Shown here piece after piece: positions 1 to 8,607 of a stretch of 64,000 bases of DNA. How positions within the stretch are numbered: position 1 is the first letter of the stretch; every line of letters begins with the position of its first letter. The notes beneath the pieces were generated by a model. The model saw only the letters and a list, made by a program, of their open reading frames with translations, was not told the DNA's origin and did no database searches. Source of the DNA: Nucisporomicrobium flavum (GTDB lineage: Bacteria > Actinomycetota > Actinomycetes > Mycobacteriales > Micromonosporaceae); assembly GCF_016464385.1 (NCBI RefSeq), contig NZ_JADMLH010000022.1, positions 61,555 to 125,554 on the forward strand, read 5' to 3'. Both the position numbers and the translations under genes were made by a program.

Positions 1-40
1 GGTGGCGGGGTCGCTCGCCCCGCCGTCCCTGTGGGGGGGT

Positions 41-63
41 GGGGGGCGGGCCCCCCGCCCCCC
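41..63 (-). terminator. Predicted terminator of the metNIQ operon
   Basis: A perfect 10-bp inverted repeat (41-50 and 54-63, loop of three C) lies just past the stop codon of the minus-strand metQ. It is almost pure G/C with no T-tract, as is common for actinobacterial terminators. Function is inferred from position and symmetry. Confidence 0.6.
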
Positions 64-87
64 CGGGGCGCCCGGCCCTCGCACCGG

Positions 88-909
88 TCAGAACGCGGCC
101 AGCACCGAGCCCTGGTACTTGTCCTCGATGAACTTCTTCACCTCGGGCGAGTGCAGCAGCTTCTCGAGCTTCGCCACCCGCGGGTCGTTCTCGTCGCCGG
201 TCCGGACGACCACCAGGTTCGCGTACGGGTTGTCCTTGCCGTCCTCCAGGGCGAGCGCGTCCTTGGCCGGGCTCAGCCCCGTCTCGATCGCGTAGTTGCC
301 GTTGATGACCGAGGCAGCCGTGTCCTCGAGGCTGCGCGGGAGCTGGGCCGCCTCGAGTGCGGAGAACTTCAGGTTCTTCGGGTTGGTGGCGATGTCCTTC
401 TCGGTGGCCTTCACGCCGACGCCCGGCTTGAGCGTGATGAGGCCGTTCTTGGCGAGCAGGTTCAGCGCCCGGCCCGAGTTCGACGGGTCGTTCGGGATCG
501 CGACCACGCCGCCGGAGGGCACCTCGGCCAGCGACGTGACCTTCTTCGAGTAGAGGCCCAGCGGCTCGATGTGCACCGGCTTGAGCGCGGTGAACTTGTA
601 ACCCTTGGCGGCCGTCTCCTCCTCCAGGTACGGGATGTGCTGGAAGTAGTTGGCGTCGATCTGCTTCTCCCGCAGGGCGACGTTGGGCTGGATGTAGTCG
701 TTGAACTCGACGATGTCCAGCTTGAGCCCCTCCTTCGCGGCGAGGTTGTCCCGGACGTACGCGAGGATCTCGCCGTGCGGGACCGGGCTGACGCCGACCT
801 TCAGGGTGTCGCCCCCGCCGGACCCGGACGAGGAGCCGGACCCGCACGCGGCGAGGCCCAGGGTCAGCCCGGCGGCGGCGATCACGGCGACGATGGAGCG
901 GCGATGCAT
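88..909 (-). CDS. metQ: MetQ/NlpA-family methionine ABC transporter substrate-binding lipoprotein
   Basis: 273 aa. A short basic N-terminus and hydrophobic stretch lead to the lipobox LAAC (19-22), so Cys22 should be lipidated and the protein anchored outside the membrane. A Gly/Ser-rich linker follows, then the NlpA-family fold, with VGVSPVPHGEIL near residue 39 and NDPSNSGRAL near residue 141. The family binds D/L-methionine and occasionally other sulfur amino acids for MetNI. It is the last gene of metN-metI-metQ, 13 bp after metI, and a strong hairpin follows it. The neighbouring sulfonate operon supports a role in sulfur supply. The exact ligand cannot be read from the sequence. Confidence 0.92.
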   Translation of the reverse strand: MHRRSIVAVIAAAGLTLGLAACGSGSSSGSGGGDTLKVGVSPVPHGEILAYVRDNLAAKEGLKLDIVEFNDYIQPNVALREKQIDANYFQHIPYLEEETAAKGYKFTALKPVHIEPLGLYSKKVTSLAEVPSGGVVAIPNDPSNSGRALNLLAKNGLITLKPGVGVKATEKDIATNPKNLKFSALEAAQLPRSLEDTAASVINGNYAIETGLSPAKDALALEDGKDNPYANLVVVRTGDENDPRVAKLEKLLHSPEVKKFIEDKYQGSVLAAF

Positions 910-922
910 GAGGGGTGCCTTT

Positions 923-1579
923 CTATCGGTGGTACAGGCGCCGGACGAGGACGTCGCCCAGCGTCTGGATCAGTTGCACGAAGACGACCAGGACTCCGAC
1001 CGTGGCGATCATGACCTCGGTCTCGAAGCGCTGGTATCCGTAGCGGATGGCCAGGTCGCCCAGCCCGCCGCCGCCCACGACGCCGGCCATGGCGGAGTAG
1101 CCGACCAGCGCGATGACGGTGACGGTCAGGCCCGCCACCAGGCCCGGCCGGGCCTCACGCAGCAGGACCTTGCCGACGATCTGGCGCCGGGTGGCGCCCA
1201 TGGCCGTGGCGGCGGCCACGACGTCGGCCGGGACCTCGTGGATCGCGGTCTCGACGAGCCGCGCGTAGAACGGGATGGCGCCGATGGTCAGCGGCACGAT
1301 CGCGGCGGTGGTGCCGATGGTGGTGCCCACCACGGCGCGGGTGAACGGGATGACCGCGACGAGCAGGATGATGAACGGCAACGAGCGCCCGACGTTCACC
1401 ACCAGGCCGAGCAGCGCGTTGACCGGCCGCAGGGGGAGCAGCCCGCCGCGTTCCGTCAGCGTCAGCAGCACGCCCACGAGCAGTCCCCCGATCGCGGTCA
1501 GGACGGTGGAGAAGCCCACCATCCAGGTTGTCTCCCGTAGTCCCTGCCACAGCAGCTCGGCGACCTCGGACCACGTCAT
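923..1579 (-). CDS. metI: MetI-family methionine ABC transporter permease
   Basis: 218 aa, the usual MetI length, with about five membrane segments. The cytoplasmic coupling loop that docks on the ATPase lies around residues 119-140 (AAATAMGATRRQIVGK, the EAA-type loop). GRSLPFIILLVAVIPFTR near residues 64-81 is typical of MetI. The start codon overlaps the stop of metN (shared ATGA at 1576-1579), indicating translational coupling. It forms the membrane channel of the MetNIQ importer. Confidence 0.93.
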   Translation of the reverse strand: MTWSEVAELLWQGLRETTWMVGFSTVLTAIGGLLVGVLLTLTERGGLLPLRPVNALLGLVVNVGRSLPFIILLVAVIPFTRAVVGTTIGTTAAIVPLTIGAIPFYARLVETAIHEVPADVVAAATAMGATRRQIVGKVLLREARPGLVAGLTVTVIALVGYSAMAGVVGGGGLGDLAIRYGYQRFETEVMIATVGVLVVFVQLIQTLGDVLVRRLYHR

Positions 1580-2592
1580 CGGACGACCTCCGTCACGAGC
1601 ACGCCCTGCTCGCGCAGCCAGCCGGCGACCGGGCCGGCGTCGCCGCGCACCGTGATCCGCAGCCGTCCGGCCCGCGTCGCGGCCAGCTCCTGCACAGTGC
1701 CGTCGAGGATGCGTACGTCGGCGTCGAACCGGCGGGCCAGCTGGGATATCAGCGGCTGATCGGCGACGGCACCGCTGAGGGTGAGGTCCAGCACCGGGTC
1801 CTCCGGGTCCGGCGCGGCGCCGCTCAGCGGGAACAGTCCGCCGGCCAGCTCCGATCCGGGCCGGCGCAGCAGGTCGGCGATCGGCCCGGACTCGGCGAAG
1901 CGGCCGTCGCGCATCACCGCGGCGGAATGGCAGATGCGCTTCACCACGTCCATCTCATGGGTGATCAGCAGGATGGTCAGCCCCAGCCGCCTGTTGAGGT
2001 CGCGTAGCAGCTCGAGGATCGAGCCGGTGGTCTGCGGGTCGAGCGCCGAGGTGGCCTCGTCGGAGAGCAGCACCTGCGGGTCCGCCGCGAGCGCGCGGGC
2101 GATCCCGACGCGCTGCTTCTGCCCGCCGGACAGCTGGGCGGGATAGGCGTCCGCGTGGCCGGCGAGCCCGACCAGGTCGAGCAGCTCGGCCACCCGGCGG
2201 GCCCGGGCCGCCCGCGGCACTCCGGTGATCTCCAGCGGAACGGCGACGTTGCCCGCCGCGGTCCGCGACGCGAGGAGCGCGAAGTGCTGGTGCACCATGC
2301 CGATGCGGCGCCGGGCCGCGCGCAGCCGGCCGCCGGACAGGCCGGTCAGCTCCACCCCGCCGACCACCACCGTGCCGGCATCGGGCCGTTCGAGCAGGTT
2401 CACGCAGCGCAGCAGCGTGCTTTTGCCGGCGCCACTCTGGCCGAGCACGCCGAAGATCTCGCCGTCGCGCACGGCGAGGTCGACGCCGTCGACCGCGACG
2501 ACCTCCCGGCGCCGGGCGCGGTACACCTTCCGCAGACCCTCGATCTGGATCACTCGACTCGGCTTCCCGTCCGGTTTCTCTACAAGACCCAT
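1576..2592 (-). CDS. metN: MetN-family methionine import ATP-binding protein
   Basis: 338 aa from the ATG at 2592. Walker A GQSGAGKS is at about 51-58, the signature LSGGQKQRVGIARAL is in the middle, and Walker B (VLLSDEATSALD) and the H-loop (LLITHEMDVV) follow. The last ~75 residues match the NIL regulatory domain that in MetN binds methionine and inhibits transport. A longer frame opens at 2664, but the extra residues look non-coding. The GTG at 2553, preceded by GGGAAG, is another possible start. The 10-mer CCTAAACCTA lies directly before the ATG and recurs before the sulfonate operon. metN is divergent from the ROK regulator. Confidence 0.9.
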   Translation of the reverse strand: MGLVEKPDGKPSRVIQIEGLRKVYRARRREVVAVDGVDLAVRDGEIFGVLGQSGAGKSTLLRCVNLLERPDAGTVVVGGVELTGLSGGRLRAARRRIGMVHQHFALLASRTAAGNVAVPLEITGVPRAARARRVAELLDLVGLAGHADAYPAQLSGGQKQRVGIARALAADPQVLLSDEATSALDPQTTGSILELLRDLNRRLGLTILLITHEMDVVKRICHSAAVMRDGRFAESGPIADLLRRPGSELAGGLFPLSGAAPDPEDPVLDLTLSGAVADQPLISQLARRFDADVRILDGTVQELAATRAGRLRITVRGDAGPVAGWLREQGVLVTEVVR

Positions 2593-2601
2593 AGGTTTAG
2601 G
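2592..2601 (-). promoter_or_regulatory. Shared sulfur-operon 10-mer (copy at metN)
   Basis: CCTAAACCTA read on the minus strand; its last A is the A of the metN ATG. An identical 10-mer in the same orientation lies at 3974-3983 before the sulfonate operon. It is a candidate binding element for the intervening ROK regulator or another sulfur regulator. Only two copies are seen, so function is inference. Confidence 0.4.
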
Positions 2602-2722
2602 GCCGTACGAAGATAGCCCGCTGCCGGGTCCGGGGAAAGCCGGAGTAACGACCGTCACGGGCACTTGTTACCGGCCCTCAAACGTCCGGTTATCGACCGC
2701 GACGCCGCAGGTGAACGCGCTA

Positions 2723-2728
2723 TAGCCT
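2723..2728 (+). promoter_or_regulatory. -10 box of the ROK regulator (leaderless)
   Basis: TAGCCT fits TAnnnT and ends 6 nt before the ATG at 2735. Transcription would start at or within a base of the start codon, and no Shine-Dalgarno is present. The -35 is weak. Confidence 0.4.
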
Positions 2729-2734
2729 CGGAGC

Positions 2735-3967
2735 ATGGACGGCGCCCGGCGCACCACCCGGCGCGGCGATCTACCGGCGCCCGGGCCGCGCCGGCCGGCG
2801 GAGGCCACGGCGTCGGTGCTGCGGGCCGTGCTCGACCACGGGCCGATAGCCCGCAGCTCGATCGCCCGGGTGACCCGGTTGTCCGCGGCCACGGTGAGCG
2901 GCGTCGTCCCGGCGCTGCTCGACCGGCGGCTCGTCCGCGAGGTTCCGGAGGCGGCCGGGCGCCCGGGCATCGGCCGGCCGCACGTACCGCTGGACCTCGA
3001 CGGTGACGCCGTCGCGGTGGTCGGGGCGCACATCGCGGTTCCCCGTACCACCGTGGCCGTGCTGGATCTGCGCGGGCGAGTGCTCGCGCAGCGTCAGGAC
3101 CCGCACGGCGGGCACGATCCGGCGAACGTCCTGACGGCCCTCGCGCACCGGATCGCCGCCCTGCTCGAGGAATCCGGCGTACGCCGCAGGATCCTCGGGC
3201 TCGGCCTGGCCACCGGCGGGTGGGTGGATCCCGCCTCCGGCACGGTCGTCGAGCACCCGTTCCTCGGGTGGCGCGACGTCCCCGCCGGTGCGGTCCTGGC
3301 CGAGGCGACCGGGCTGCCCGTACGCCTGGACAGCAACTCCCGCGCGCTACTGAGAGCCGAACAGCTCTTCGGCGCCGTCGCCGCGCGGGCCCGCCGCAGT
3401 GCGGTCCACCTCTTCGTGGGCAACGTCGTCGACGTCGGGTTCGCGGCGGGCGGAGTGGTCCACCAGGGTCCGCGGTCCGCCGCCGGCGCTATCGCCCATC
3501 TGCCGGTGGAGGGCTGCACCGAGCTCTGCGCCTGCGGCCGGCGCGGCTGCCTGCAGGCCGCCGTCTCCGAGCGGGCGCTGGTGCGTCGTGCGCTGGTCCG
3601 CGGCCTGATCGACCGGCCGGACGTCACCGAGCTGGTCGACGCGGCCCGCGGCGGGCGCGCCGGGGCGGTGGAGCTGCTCCAGGACCGTGCCCGGCTGGTG
3701 GGCCGGGCGGCGGGCCTGCTGCTCGACCTCTTCGACCCCGAGGTGCTGGTGGTGGCCGAGGCCGGCGTCAACCGGCTGCCCGCCTGCCTGGCGGCCCTGC
3801 GCGCCGAGGCGGCCGCCTGGTCGACCACCGGCGCTGACATGGCGTCCTCGGTACGCCCGAGCAGTTTCCCGGACCACGTCCTGGCGGTCGCCGGCGGCGC
3901 GGTCGCCCTCGACGACCTGTACGCCTCCCCGCTCACCAGGACGGACTTAATTCAGTCCCGCGCATAG
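2735..3967 (+). CDS. ROK-family transcriptional regulator, SsuR-like
   Basis: 410 aa. An N-terminal winged helix-turn-helix (about 25-85, with RSSIARVTRLSAATVSGVV) is followed by a ROK domain. The family zinc motif CxCGxxGC is at 265-272 (C265, C267, C272), with the upstream ligand region near E259-C261. It is divergent from metNIQ and lies directly upstream of the sulfonate operon. In Corynebacterium glutamicum the ROK regulator SsuR activates sulfonate-use genes, so an SsuR-like role is likely by family and context. Sugar-responsive ROK repressors are the alternative. The start appears leaderless (TAGCCT, 6 nt, ATG). Confidence 0.85.
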   Translation: MDGARRTTRRGDLPAPGPRRPAEATASVLRAVLDHGPIARSSIARVTRLSAATVSGVVPALLDRRLVREVPEAAGRPGIGRPHVPLDLDGDAVAVVGAHIAVPRTTVAVLDLRGRVLAQRQDPHGGHDPANVLTALAHRIAALLEESGVRRRILGLGLATGGWVDPASGTVVEHPFLGWRDVPAGAVLAEATGLPVRLDSNSRALLRAEQLFGAVAARARRSAVHLFVGNVVDVGFAAGGVVHQGPRSAAGAIAHLPVEGCTELCACGRRGCLQAAVSERALVRRALVRGLIDRPDVTELVDAARGGRAGAVELLQDRARLVGRAAGLLLDLFDPEVLVVAEAGVNRLPACLAALRAEAAAWSTTGADMASSVRPSSFPDHVLAVAGGAVALDDLYASPLTRTDLIQSRA

Positions 3968-3995
3968 TTGCCTCCTAAACCTAGCTGCATAGTAT
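3968..3995 (+). promoter_or_regulatory. Sulfonate operon promoter with shared 10-mer
   Basis: TTGCCT (3968-3973) and TAGTAT (3990-3995) with a 16-bp spacer form a plausible -35/-10 pair. The spacer begins with CCTAAACCTA (3974-3983), identical to the copy at metN. An inverted repeat CTGCA-N10-TGCAG (3985-4004) overlaps the -10. The region is clearly AT-richer than its surroundings. The gene downstream starts at 4127, leaving a leader of about 125 nt. Confidence 0.45.
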
Positions 3996-4126
3996 GAATT
4001 GCAGCCGGTGGCGAGTACGCCGCAGGAAATCCCCGACACCCAGCGCGCGGTCCGCACTGCCGCGGGCTGATCCGCCGTGCCCACCCGCGCAGCCGCAACG
4101 CTTCCGCATCCGAACGGAGCCGTCCC

Positions 4127-4630
4127 ATGACCGTGATCGCCAATCGGCCGTTCCCCTCCACACCGGTCGACGCCGCGCTGTTCCGGCAGGCCTTCCGGCG
4201 CCACGCCGCCGGTGTGGCGGTTGTGACCACCGACGCCGGGCGCGGCCCCGCCGGGGTCACCGTCACCTCGCTCGCCTCGCTGTCCGCCACGCCGCCCCTG
4301 CTGTCGTTCAGCGTCTCGGCGAGCGCCTCGGTCTGGCCGCACCTGCGCGACGCGGACTCCGCCGTCGTGCACCTGCTCGGCGCCGATCACACCGAGGTGG
4401 CACAGACCTTCGCGACCAGCGGCATCGACCGCTTCGCCGGCACCCGCTGGCGCCGGCTGCCCACCGGCGAACCCGTCCTCGACGGCGCGGCCGCCTGGCT
4501 GCGGATCTCGATCGAGCACCGGCACCCCGCCGGCGGCTCCCACCTGGTGATCGGCCGGGTGGAGGAGACCGAACTCGCCGGGAGCGGCGGCCCGCTGCTC
4601 TACCACGACGGCACGTACCACGTCCTCTGA
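4127..4630 (+). CDS. Flavin reductase-like domain protein (FMN reductase partner)
   Basis: 167 aa, the usual length of the HpaC/SsuE-like flavin reductase domain family. The pattern FRRHAAGVAVVTT near residue 23 is followed by GVTVTSLASLSATPPLLSFSV and then a loop ending in HLLGADH. The family reduces FMN with NAD(P)H and hands it to a two-component monooxygenase. Here the likely partners are the two FMN-dependent monooxygenases at the end of the operon. It is the first gene of the sulfonate operon; GGAG precedes the start. The C-terminal HDGTYHVL is typical of the family. Confidence 0.88.
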   Translation: MTVIANRPFPSTPVDAALFRQAFRRHAAGVAVVTTDAGRGPAGVTVTSLASLSATPPLLSFSVSASASVWPHLRDADSAVVHLLGADHTEVAQTFATSGIDRFAGTRWRRLPTGEPVLDGAAAWLRISIEHRHPAGGSHLVIGRVEETELAGSGGPLLYHDGTYHVL

Positions 4631-4647
4631 GCCACCGGAGAAGATTG

Positions 4648-5712
4648 ATGATCACGACATCGAGGAAAGCGTTCGTCCCCCTCCTGGCGGCCGTCCTGGC
4701 CCTCGGCACCGCCTGCGGCAGCGGGAGTTCCGGCGCGACGCTGGAGCTCACCGCCGCACTGCCGGACAAGGTGCCGAGCGGCACCGAGGTCCGGATCGGC
4801 GACCCGTCCATCCAGGCGGTCCTGCAGGCGGCCGGCCTGGACAAGGAACTCGCCGACGCCGGCGTGAAAGTGGCGTGGGCCAACATCAGCGGCGGCCCGA
4901 AGAGCATCCAGGCGTTCCGCGCCGACAAGCTCGACTGCAGCGCGGTGGCTGACATCCCGTCGCTCTTCGCCGCGTGGACGGGCACCTCCACCAAGATCGT
5001 CTTCCAGTCGGTCACGGTGGACCCGTTGGCGCACCCCATCTACCAGCTCGGCGTCGCGCCCGGGGTCACCGTCACCTCCCTGGCCGATCTGCGCGGTAAG
5101 AAGATCGCGTACAGCGCCGGGCAGGCACAGGGTGCGCTGGTGCTGCGCGTGCTGCAGAAGGCGGGCCTGACCCAGAAGGACGTCACCCTCGTCGAGCTGA
5201 CCAGCAAGGACGACGCGTACGTGACGGCGCTGGGCAGCAAGGCCGTCGACGTGGCCCCCCTCGGCGCGCAGTACGTGAAGGTCTACAAGGGCCGCTACCA
5301 AGGCGTCACCGCCCTCCCCACGGGAATCCGCGACGACGCGTCCACCCTGTACTGCCTCACCAAGTCCGTCCAGGACGCGCAGAAGGCCGCGGCGCTCAAG
5401 GTCTACGTCAGCGTCCGTACCAAGGCGGTGCTCTGGCAGAACGACCACCCCGACGAGTACGCCAAGCTGTACTACCAGGACACCCAGGGGCTCAGCGCCG
5501 CGGACGCGAAGGACGTCGTGGCCACCGACGGGGCGAAGGGCATCCCGGCGACCTGGGACAACGCCATCGCCCGCCTGCAGCAGACCGCCGACCTGCTCGC
5601 CCAGGAGCAGCACCACGACAAGCTCGACGCCGGCACGCTCGTCGACCGCCGCTTCGAGAAGGTGCAGTCGGCCACGGCGGGCACCCGGGTGGTCACGGGC
5701 GATGCCGCATGA
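4648..5712 (+). CDS. Sulfonate ABC transporter substrate-binding lipoprotein (SsuA-like)
   Basis: 354 aa from the ATG at 4648, preceded by GGAGAAG; frames reading upstream cross the flavin reductase gene and are not used. The signal sequence ends in a lipobox (LGTAC) around residue 22. The mature part has the NMT1/SsuA periplasmic fold: VRIGDPSIQAVLQAAGL, then ADIPSLFAAWTG, and LADLRGKKIAYSAGQAQGALVLR. The family binds aliphatic sulfonates, taurine or related compounds. Gene order with permease, ATPase and monooxygenases argues for organosulfur uptake. The precise ligand is unknown. Confidence 0.86.
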   Translation: MITTSRKAFVPLLAAVLALGTACGSGSSGATLELTAALPDKVPSGTEVRIGDPSIQAVLQAAGLDKELADAGVKVAWANISGGPKSIQAFRADKLDCSAVADIPSLFAAWTGTSTKIVFQSVTVDPLAHPIYQLGVAPGVTVTSLADLRGKKIAYSAGQAQGALVLRVLQKAGLTQKDVTLVELTSKDDAYVTALGSKAVDVAPLGAQYVKVYKGRYQGVTALPTGIRDDASTLYCLTKSVQDAQKAAALKVYVSVRTKAVLWQNDHPDEYAKLYYQDTQGLSAADAKDVVATDGAKGIPATWDNAIARLQQTADLLAQEQHHDKLDAGTLVDRRFEKVQSATAGTRVVTGDAA

Positions 5713-6557
5713 CCGCCACCGTGCACGCCCCCGCTGCGCCCGCCACGACGGACGACTCCCGGGTCGACGCCCGCGTCGTGCGCCGGCGCCTCGGCCCCGG
5801 CCGCCGTCTCCGCTTCGGCTTCTGGGCCGGCCCGCTCCTCGTGCTGGCCATCTGGTCGATCGGCTCCACCACGGGCCTCATCAGCCCGGCCATCCTCACC
5901 GCGCCGTGGGACGTCGTCCGGGCGTTCGGGGACCAGTGGACCGACCACGACCTGCTCGGCAACGTTCTGTCCTCGCTGCAGCGGGCGGTACTCGGGCTGG
6001 CCTTCGGCATCGTCGGCGGCACCGTGCTCGCGGTGCTCTCCGGGCTCTCGCGGATCGGCGAGGCGCTCGTCGACGGGCCGATCCAGATCAAGCGCTCGAT
6101 CCCCACGCTGGCGCTGATCCCGCTGTTCATCGCCTGGTTCGGCATCGGCCAGGAGATGAAGATCGTGACCATCGCGCTGATCAGCCTGGTCCCGATCTAC
6201 GTGCACACCCACAACGGGCTGCGCGGCATCGACGGCCGGTACGCCGAACTCGCCGAGACAATCGGCATCGGGCGCGGCGAGTTCGTCCGGCACGTGATCC
6301 TGCCCGGCGCGCTGCCCGGCTTCCTGCTCGGCATGCGGTTCGCGGTGACCTCGGCGCTGCTCGGCCTGGTCGTGGTCGAGCAGTACAACGCCACCAGCGG
6401 CATCGGCCACATGATCACGCTCGCCGAGCAGTACGGCCAGACCGACGTCATCGTCGTCGGCCTGGTGATCTACGGAATCTTCGGCTACCTGGCCGACACG
6501 GCCGTACGGGCGACCGGAAGGAAGGTGCTCGCATGGCGCCGCACGCTCGAGGACTGA
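5709..6557 (+). CDS. ssuC: Sulfonate ABC transporter permease (SsuC-like)
   Basis: 282 aa with about six membrane segments. The coupling loop AELAETIGIGRGEFVRHVILPGALPG sits in the second half as in SsuC/TauC. ATG overlaps the stop of the binding-protein gene (ATGA at 5709-5712). The C-terminus overlaps the start of the ATPase gene by 25 bp. It forms the channel for the sulfonate importer. Confidence 0.9.
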   Translation: MTATVHAPAAPATTDDSRVDARVVRRRLGPGRRLRFGFWAGPLLVLAIWSIGSTTGLISPAILTAPWDVVRAFGDQWTDHDLLGNVLSSLQRAVLGLAFGIVGGTVLAVLSGLSRIGEALVDGPIQIKRSIPTLALIPLFIAWFGIGQEMKIVTIALISLVPIYVHTHNGLRGIDGRYAELAETIGIGRGEFVRHVILPGALPGFLLGMRFAVTSALLGLVVVEQYNATSGIGHMITLAEQYGQTDVIVVGLVIYGIFGYLADTAVRATGRKVLAWRRTLED

Positions 6558-7273
6558 CCACCGCGCCCGCGGTTCGCGTGCGCAACCTGCACCGCAGCTT
6601 CAGCAAGGACGGCGGCGTCCTCAACGGCCTCGACCTCGACATCGCGCCCGGCGAGTTCGTCGCGCTGATCGGGCGCTCGGGCACCGGCAAGAGCACCCTG
6701 CTGCGGGCGCTCGCCGGGCTGGACCGCGATGTCGCCGGCCACGGCCGCGTCGAGGTGCCCGACTCCGTCTCCGTGGTCTTCCAGGACTCCCGGCTGCTGC
6801 CCTGGAAGCGGGTGCTGGACAACGTCATGTTCGGGCTGCACGGGCCCGGCGCCGTCGAGCGGGGCCGGCAGGCGCTGGCCGAGGTGGGCCTCGCCGGCCG
6901 CGAGCGCGCCTGGCCTTACCAGCTGTCCGGTGGCGAGCAGCAGCGCGCCTCGCTGGCCCGCTCGCTGGTGCGTGAGCCGCAGCTGCTGCTGGCCGACGAG
7001 CCGTTCGGCGCGCTCGACGCGCTCACCCGGATCCGGATGCACGCGCTGCTGCGCAAGCTCTGCGCGACGCACCGTCCGGCGGTGCTGCTGGTCACCCACG
7101 ACGTCGACGAGGCGATCGTGCTCGCCGACCGGGTGATCCTGCTGGACGCCGGTGTGGTGCGCACCGACGTCCGGGTGGACGTCGCACACCGGTCCCGTTC
7201 CGATGCCACCTTCGCCGAGCTGCGGGCGTTCCTGCTGGACGAGCTCGGCGTCGACGAGGAGAGCCGTTCATGA
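6533..7273 (+). CDS. ssuB: Sulfonate ABC transporter ATP-binding protein (SsuB-like)
   Basis: 246 aa from the ATG at 6533, inside the end of the permease gene; GGAAGGAAGG precedes it. Walker A GRSGTGKST is near residues 46-54. The Q-loop VVFQDSRLLPWKRVLDNV is characteristic of the SsuB/TauB/NrtD group, and the signature LSGGEQQRASLARSL and Walker B LLLADEPFGALDAL follow. It energises the importer. The next gene overlaps it by 4 bp. Confidence 0.92.
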   Translation: MAPHARGLTTAPAVRVRNLHRSFSKDGGVLNGLDLDIAPGEFVALIGRSGTGKSTLLRALAGLDRDVAGHGRVEVPDSVSVVFQDSRLLPWKRVLDNVMFGLHGPGAVERGRQALAEVGLAGRERAWPYQLSGGEQQRASLARSLVREPQLLLADEPFGALDALTRIRMHALLRKLCATHRPAVLLVTHDVDEAIVLADRVILLDAGVVRTDVRVDVAHRSRSDATFAELRAFLLDELGVDEESRS

Positions 7274-8607
7274 GCCGTCAGCTGCACTTCAACCTGTTCC
7301 TGCACGACACCGGCCACCACGAGGCGTCGTGGCGTCTGCCGCAGGCCGACCCGTACGCGAATCTGTCGCTCGCCGCCCACCAGCGCCTGGCCCGCATCGC
7401 CGAGGACGCGAAGTTCGACTCGGTCTTCCTCGCCGACAGCCCGGTGCTGTGGAACGATCCCGGCCGCCGGCCGTCGGGCAAGCTCGAGCCGACCGTCCTG
7501 CTCGCCGCGCTCGCGGTCACCACGAGCCGGATCGGGCTGATCGCGACCGCGTCCACCTCCTACAACGAGCCGTTCAACCTGGCCCGGCGGTTCGCGTCGC
7601 TCGACCACCTGTCCCGCGGCCGGGCCGGCTGGAACATCGTCACCACCGCGGGCGACGCGGCCGCGCGCAACTTCGGGCTGGCGGACCAGCCGCTGCACCG
7701 GACCCGTTACGAGCGCGCCGACGAGTTCCTCGAGGTCGCGACCCGGCTCTGGGACAGCTGGACCGACGACGCGATCGTCGCCGACAAGCAGCGGGGCGTG
7801 CACGCGCTGCGGGAGCGGGTCCGCGCCATCGACCACCACGGCACGTTCTTCCGGGTCGACGGGCCGCTGAACCTTCCGCGCTCGCCGCAGGCGTACCCGT
7901 TGCTCGTACAGGCAGGGTCGTCGGAGGACGGGAAGGAGTTCGCGGCGAAGTGGGCCGAGGCGGTGTTCACCGCGCAGCCCACCCTCGCCGAGAGCCAGGC
8001 GTTCTACGCCGACCTCAAGCGCCGGGCCGCGGCGGCCGGGCGCGACCCGGACCATGTCGTCATCCTGCCCGGCATCGTTCCGGTCATCGGCGACACCGAG
8101 GCCGAGGCGCGCGAGCTGGACGCCGAGCTCGACCGGCTGATCGGCCCCGAGTACGCCCGCAAGCAGCTGGCAAACACCCTCGGCGTGGATCCCGAGCTGC
8201 TGCAGCTCGACCGGCCGCTGCCGGAGAACCTGCCCGGCGAGGAGCAGATCGAGGGCGCGAAGAGCCGCCGTACGCTCATCGTCGAGTGGGCCCGGCGCGA
8301 ACACCTGACGGTGCGCGAGCTCATCGGCAAGCTCGGCGGCGGCCGTGGGCACCGCACCTTCACCGGCACACCCGAGCAGGTCGCCGACACCATCCAGCAC
8401 TACTTCGAGAACGGCGCCGCCGACGGCTTCAACATCATGCCCGCGGTCCTGCCGTCCGGCCTCGAGGCGTTCGCCGGGAAGGTGGTGCCGATCCTCCAGG
8501 AGCGCGGCCTGTTCCGCACCGAATACCGGGGCACCACGCTGCGCGAGCACTACGGGCTGCCCCGGCCCGCCAACCGGCTGGTCCTGGCCGGGGAGGGAGC
8601 CCGATGA
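7270..8607 (+). CDS. FMN-dependent monooxygenase, DszA/NtaA/SnaA-type (LLM class)
   Basis: 445 aa, a luciferase-like TIM-barrel oxygenase. FLHDTGHHEASWR at the N-terminus and GRAGWNIVTT-x-ARNFG near residues 117-137 mark the NtaA/SnaA/DszA/SoxA subgroup rather than SsuD. These enzymes use reduced FMN from a separate reductase to oxidise sulfur or amine substrates (sulfones, sulfonate esters, NTA). In C. glutamicum, seuABC enzymes of this type act on sulfonate esters. Here it lies in the sulfonate operon (ATGA overlap with the ATPase gene), so an organosulfur substrate is likely. The true substrate is unknown. Confidence 0.85.
   Translation: MSRQLHFNLFLHDTGHHEASWRLPQADPYANLSLAAHQRLARIAEDAKFDSVFLADSPVLWNDPGRRPSGKLEPTVLLAALAVTTSRIGLIATASTSYNEPFNLARRFASLDHLSRGRAGWNIVTTAGDAAARNFGLADQPLHRTRYERADEFLEVATRLWDSWTDDAIVADKQRGVHALRERVRAIDHHGTFFRVDGPLNLPRSPQAYPLLVQAGSSEDGKEFAAKWAEAVFTAQPTLAESQAFYADLKRRAAAAGRDPDHVVILPGIVPVIGDTEAEARELDAELDRLIGPEYARKQLANTLGVDPELLQLDRPLPENLPGEEQIEGAKSRRTLIVEWARREHLTVRELIGKLGGGRGHRTFTGTPEQVADTIQHYFENGAADGFNIMPAVLPSGLEAFAGKVVPILQERGLFRTEYRGTTLREHYGLPRPANRLVLAGEGAR

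Noticed and set aside
41..63. Replication or integration site in the G/C palindrome at the left edge
   Set aside because: Position directly after the metQ stop makes a terminator the simpler reading; no other feature supports an att site or origin.
2592..2734. SAM-type riboswitch before metN
   Set aside because: Expected by analogy with methionine genes, but no conserved riboswitch core or stem set could be found between the metN start and the ROK gene.
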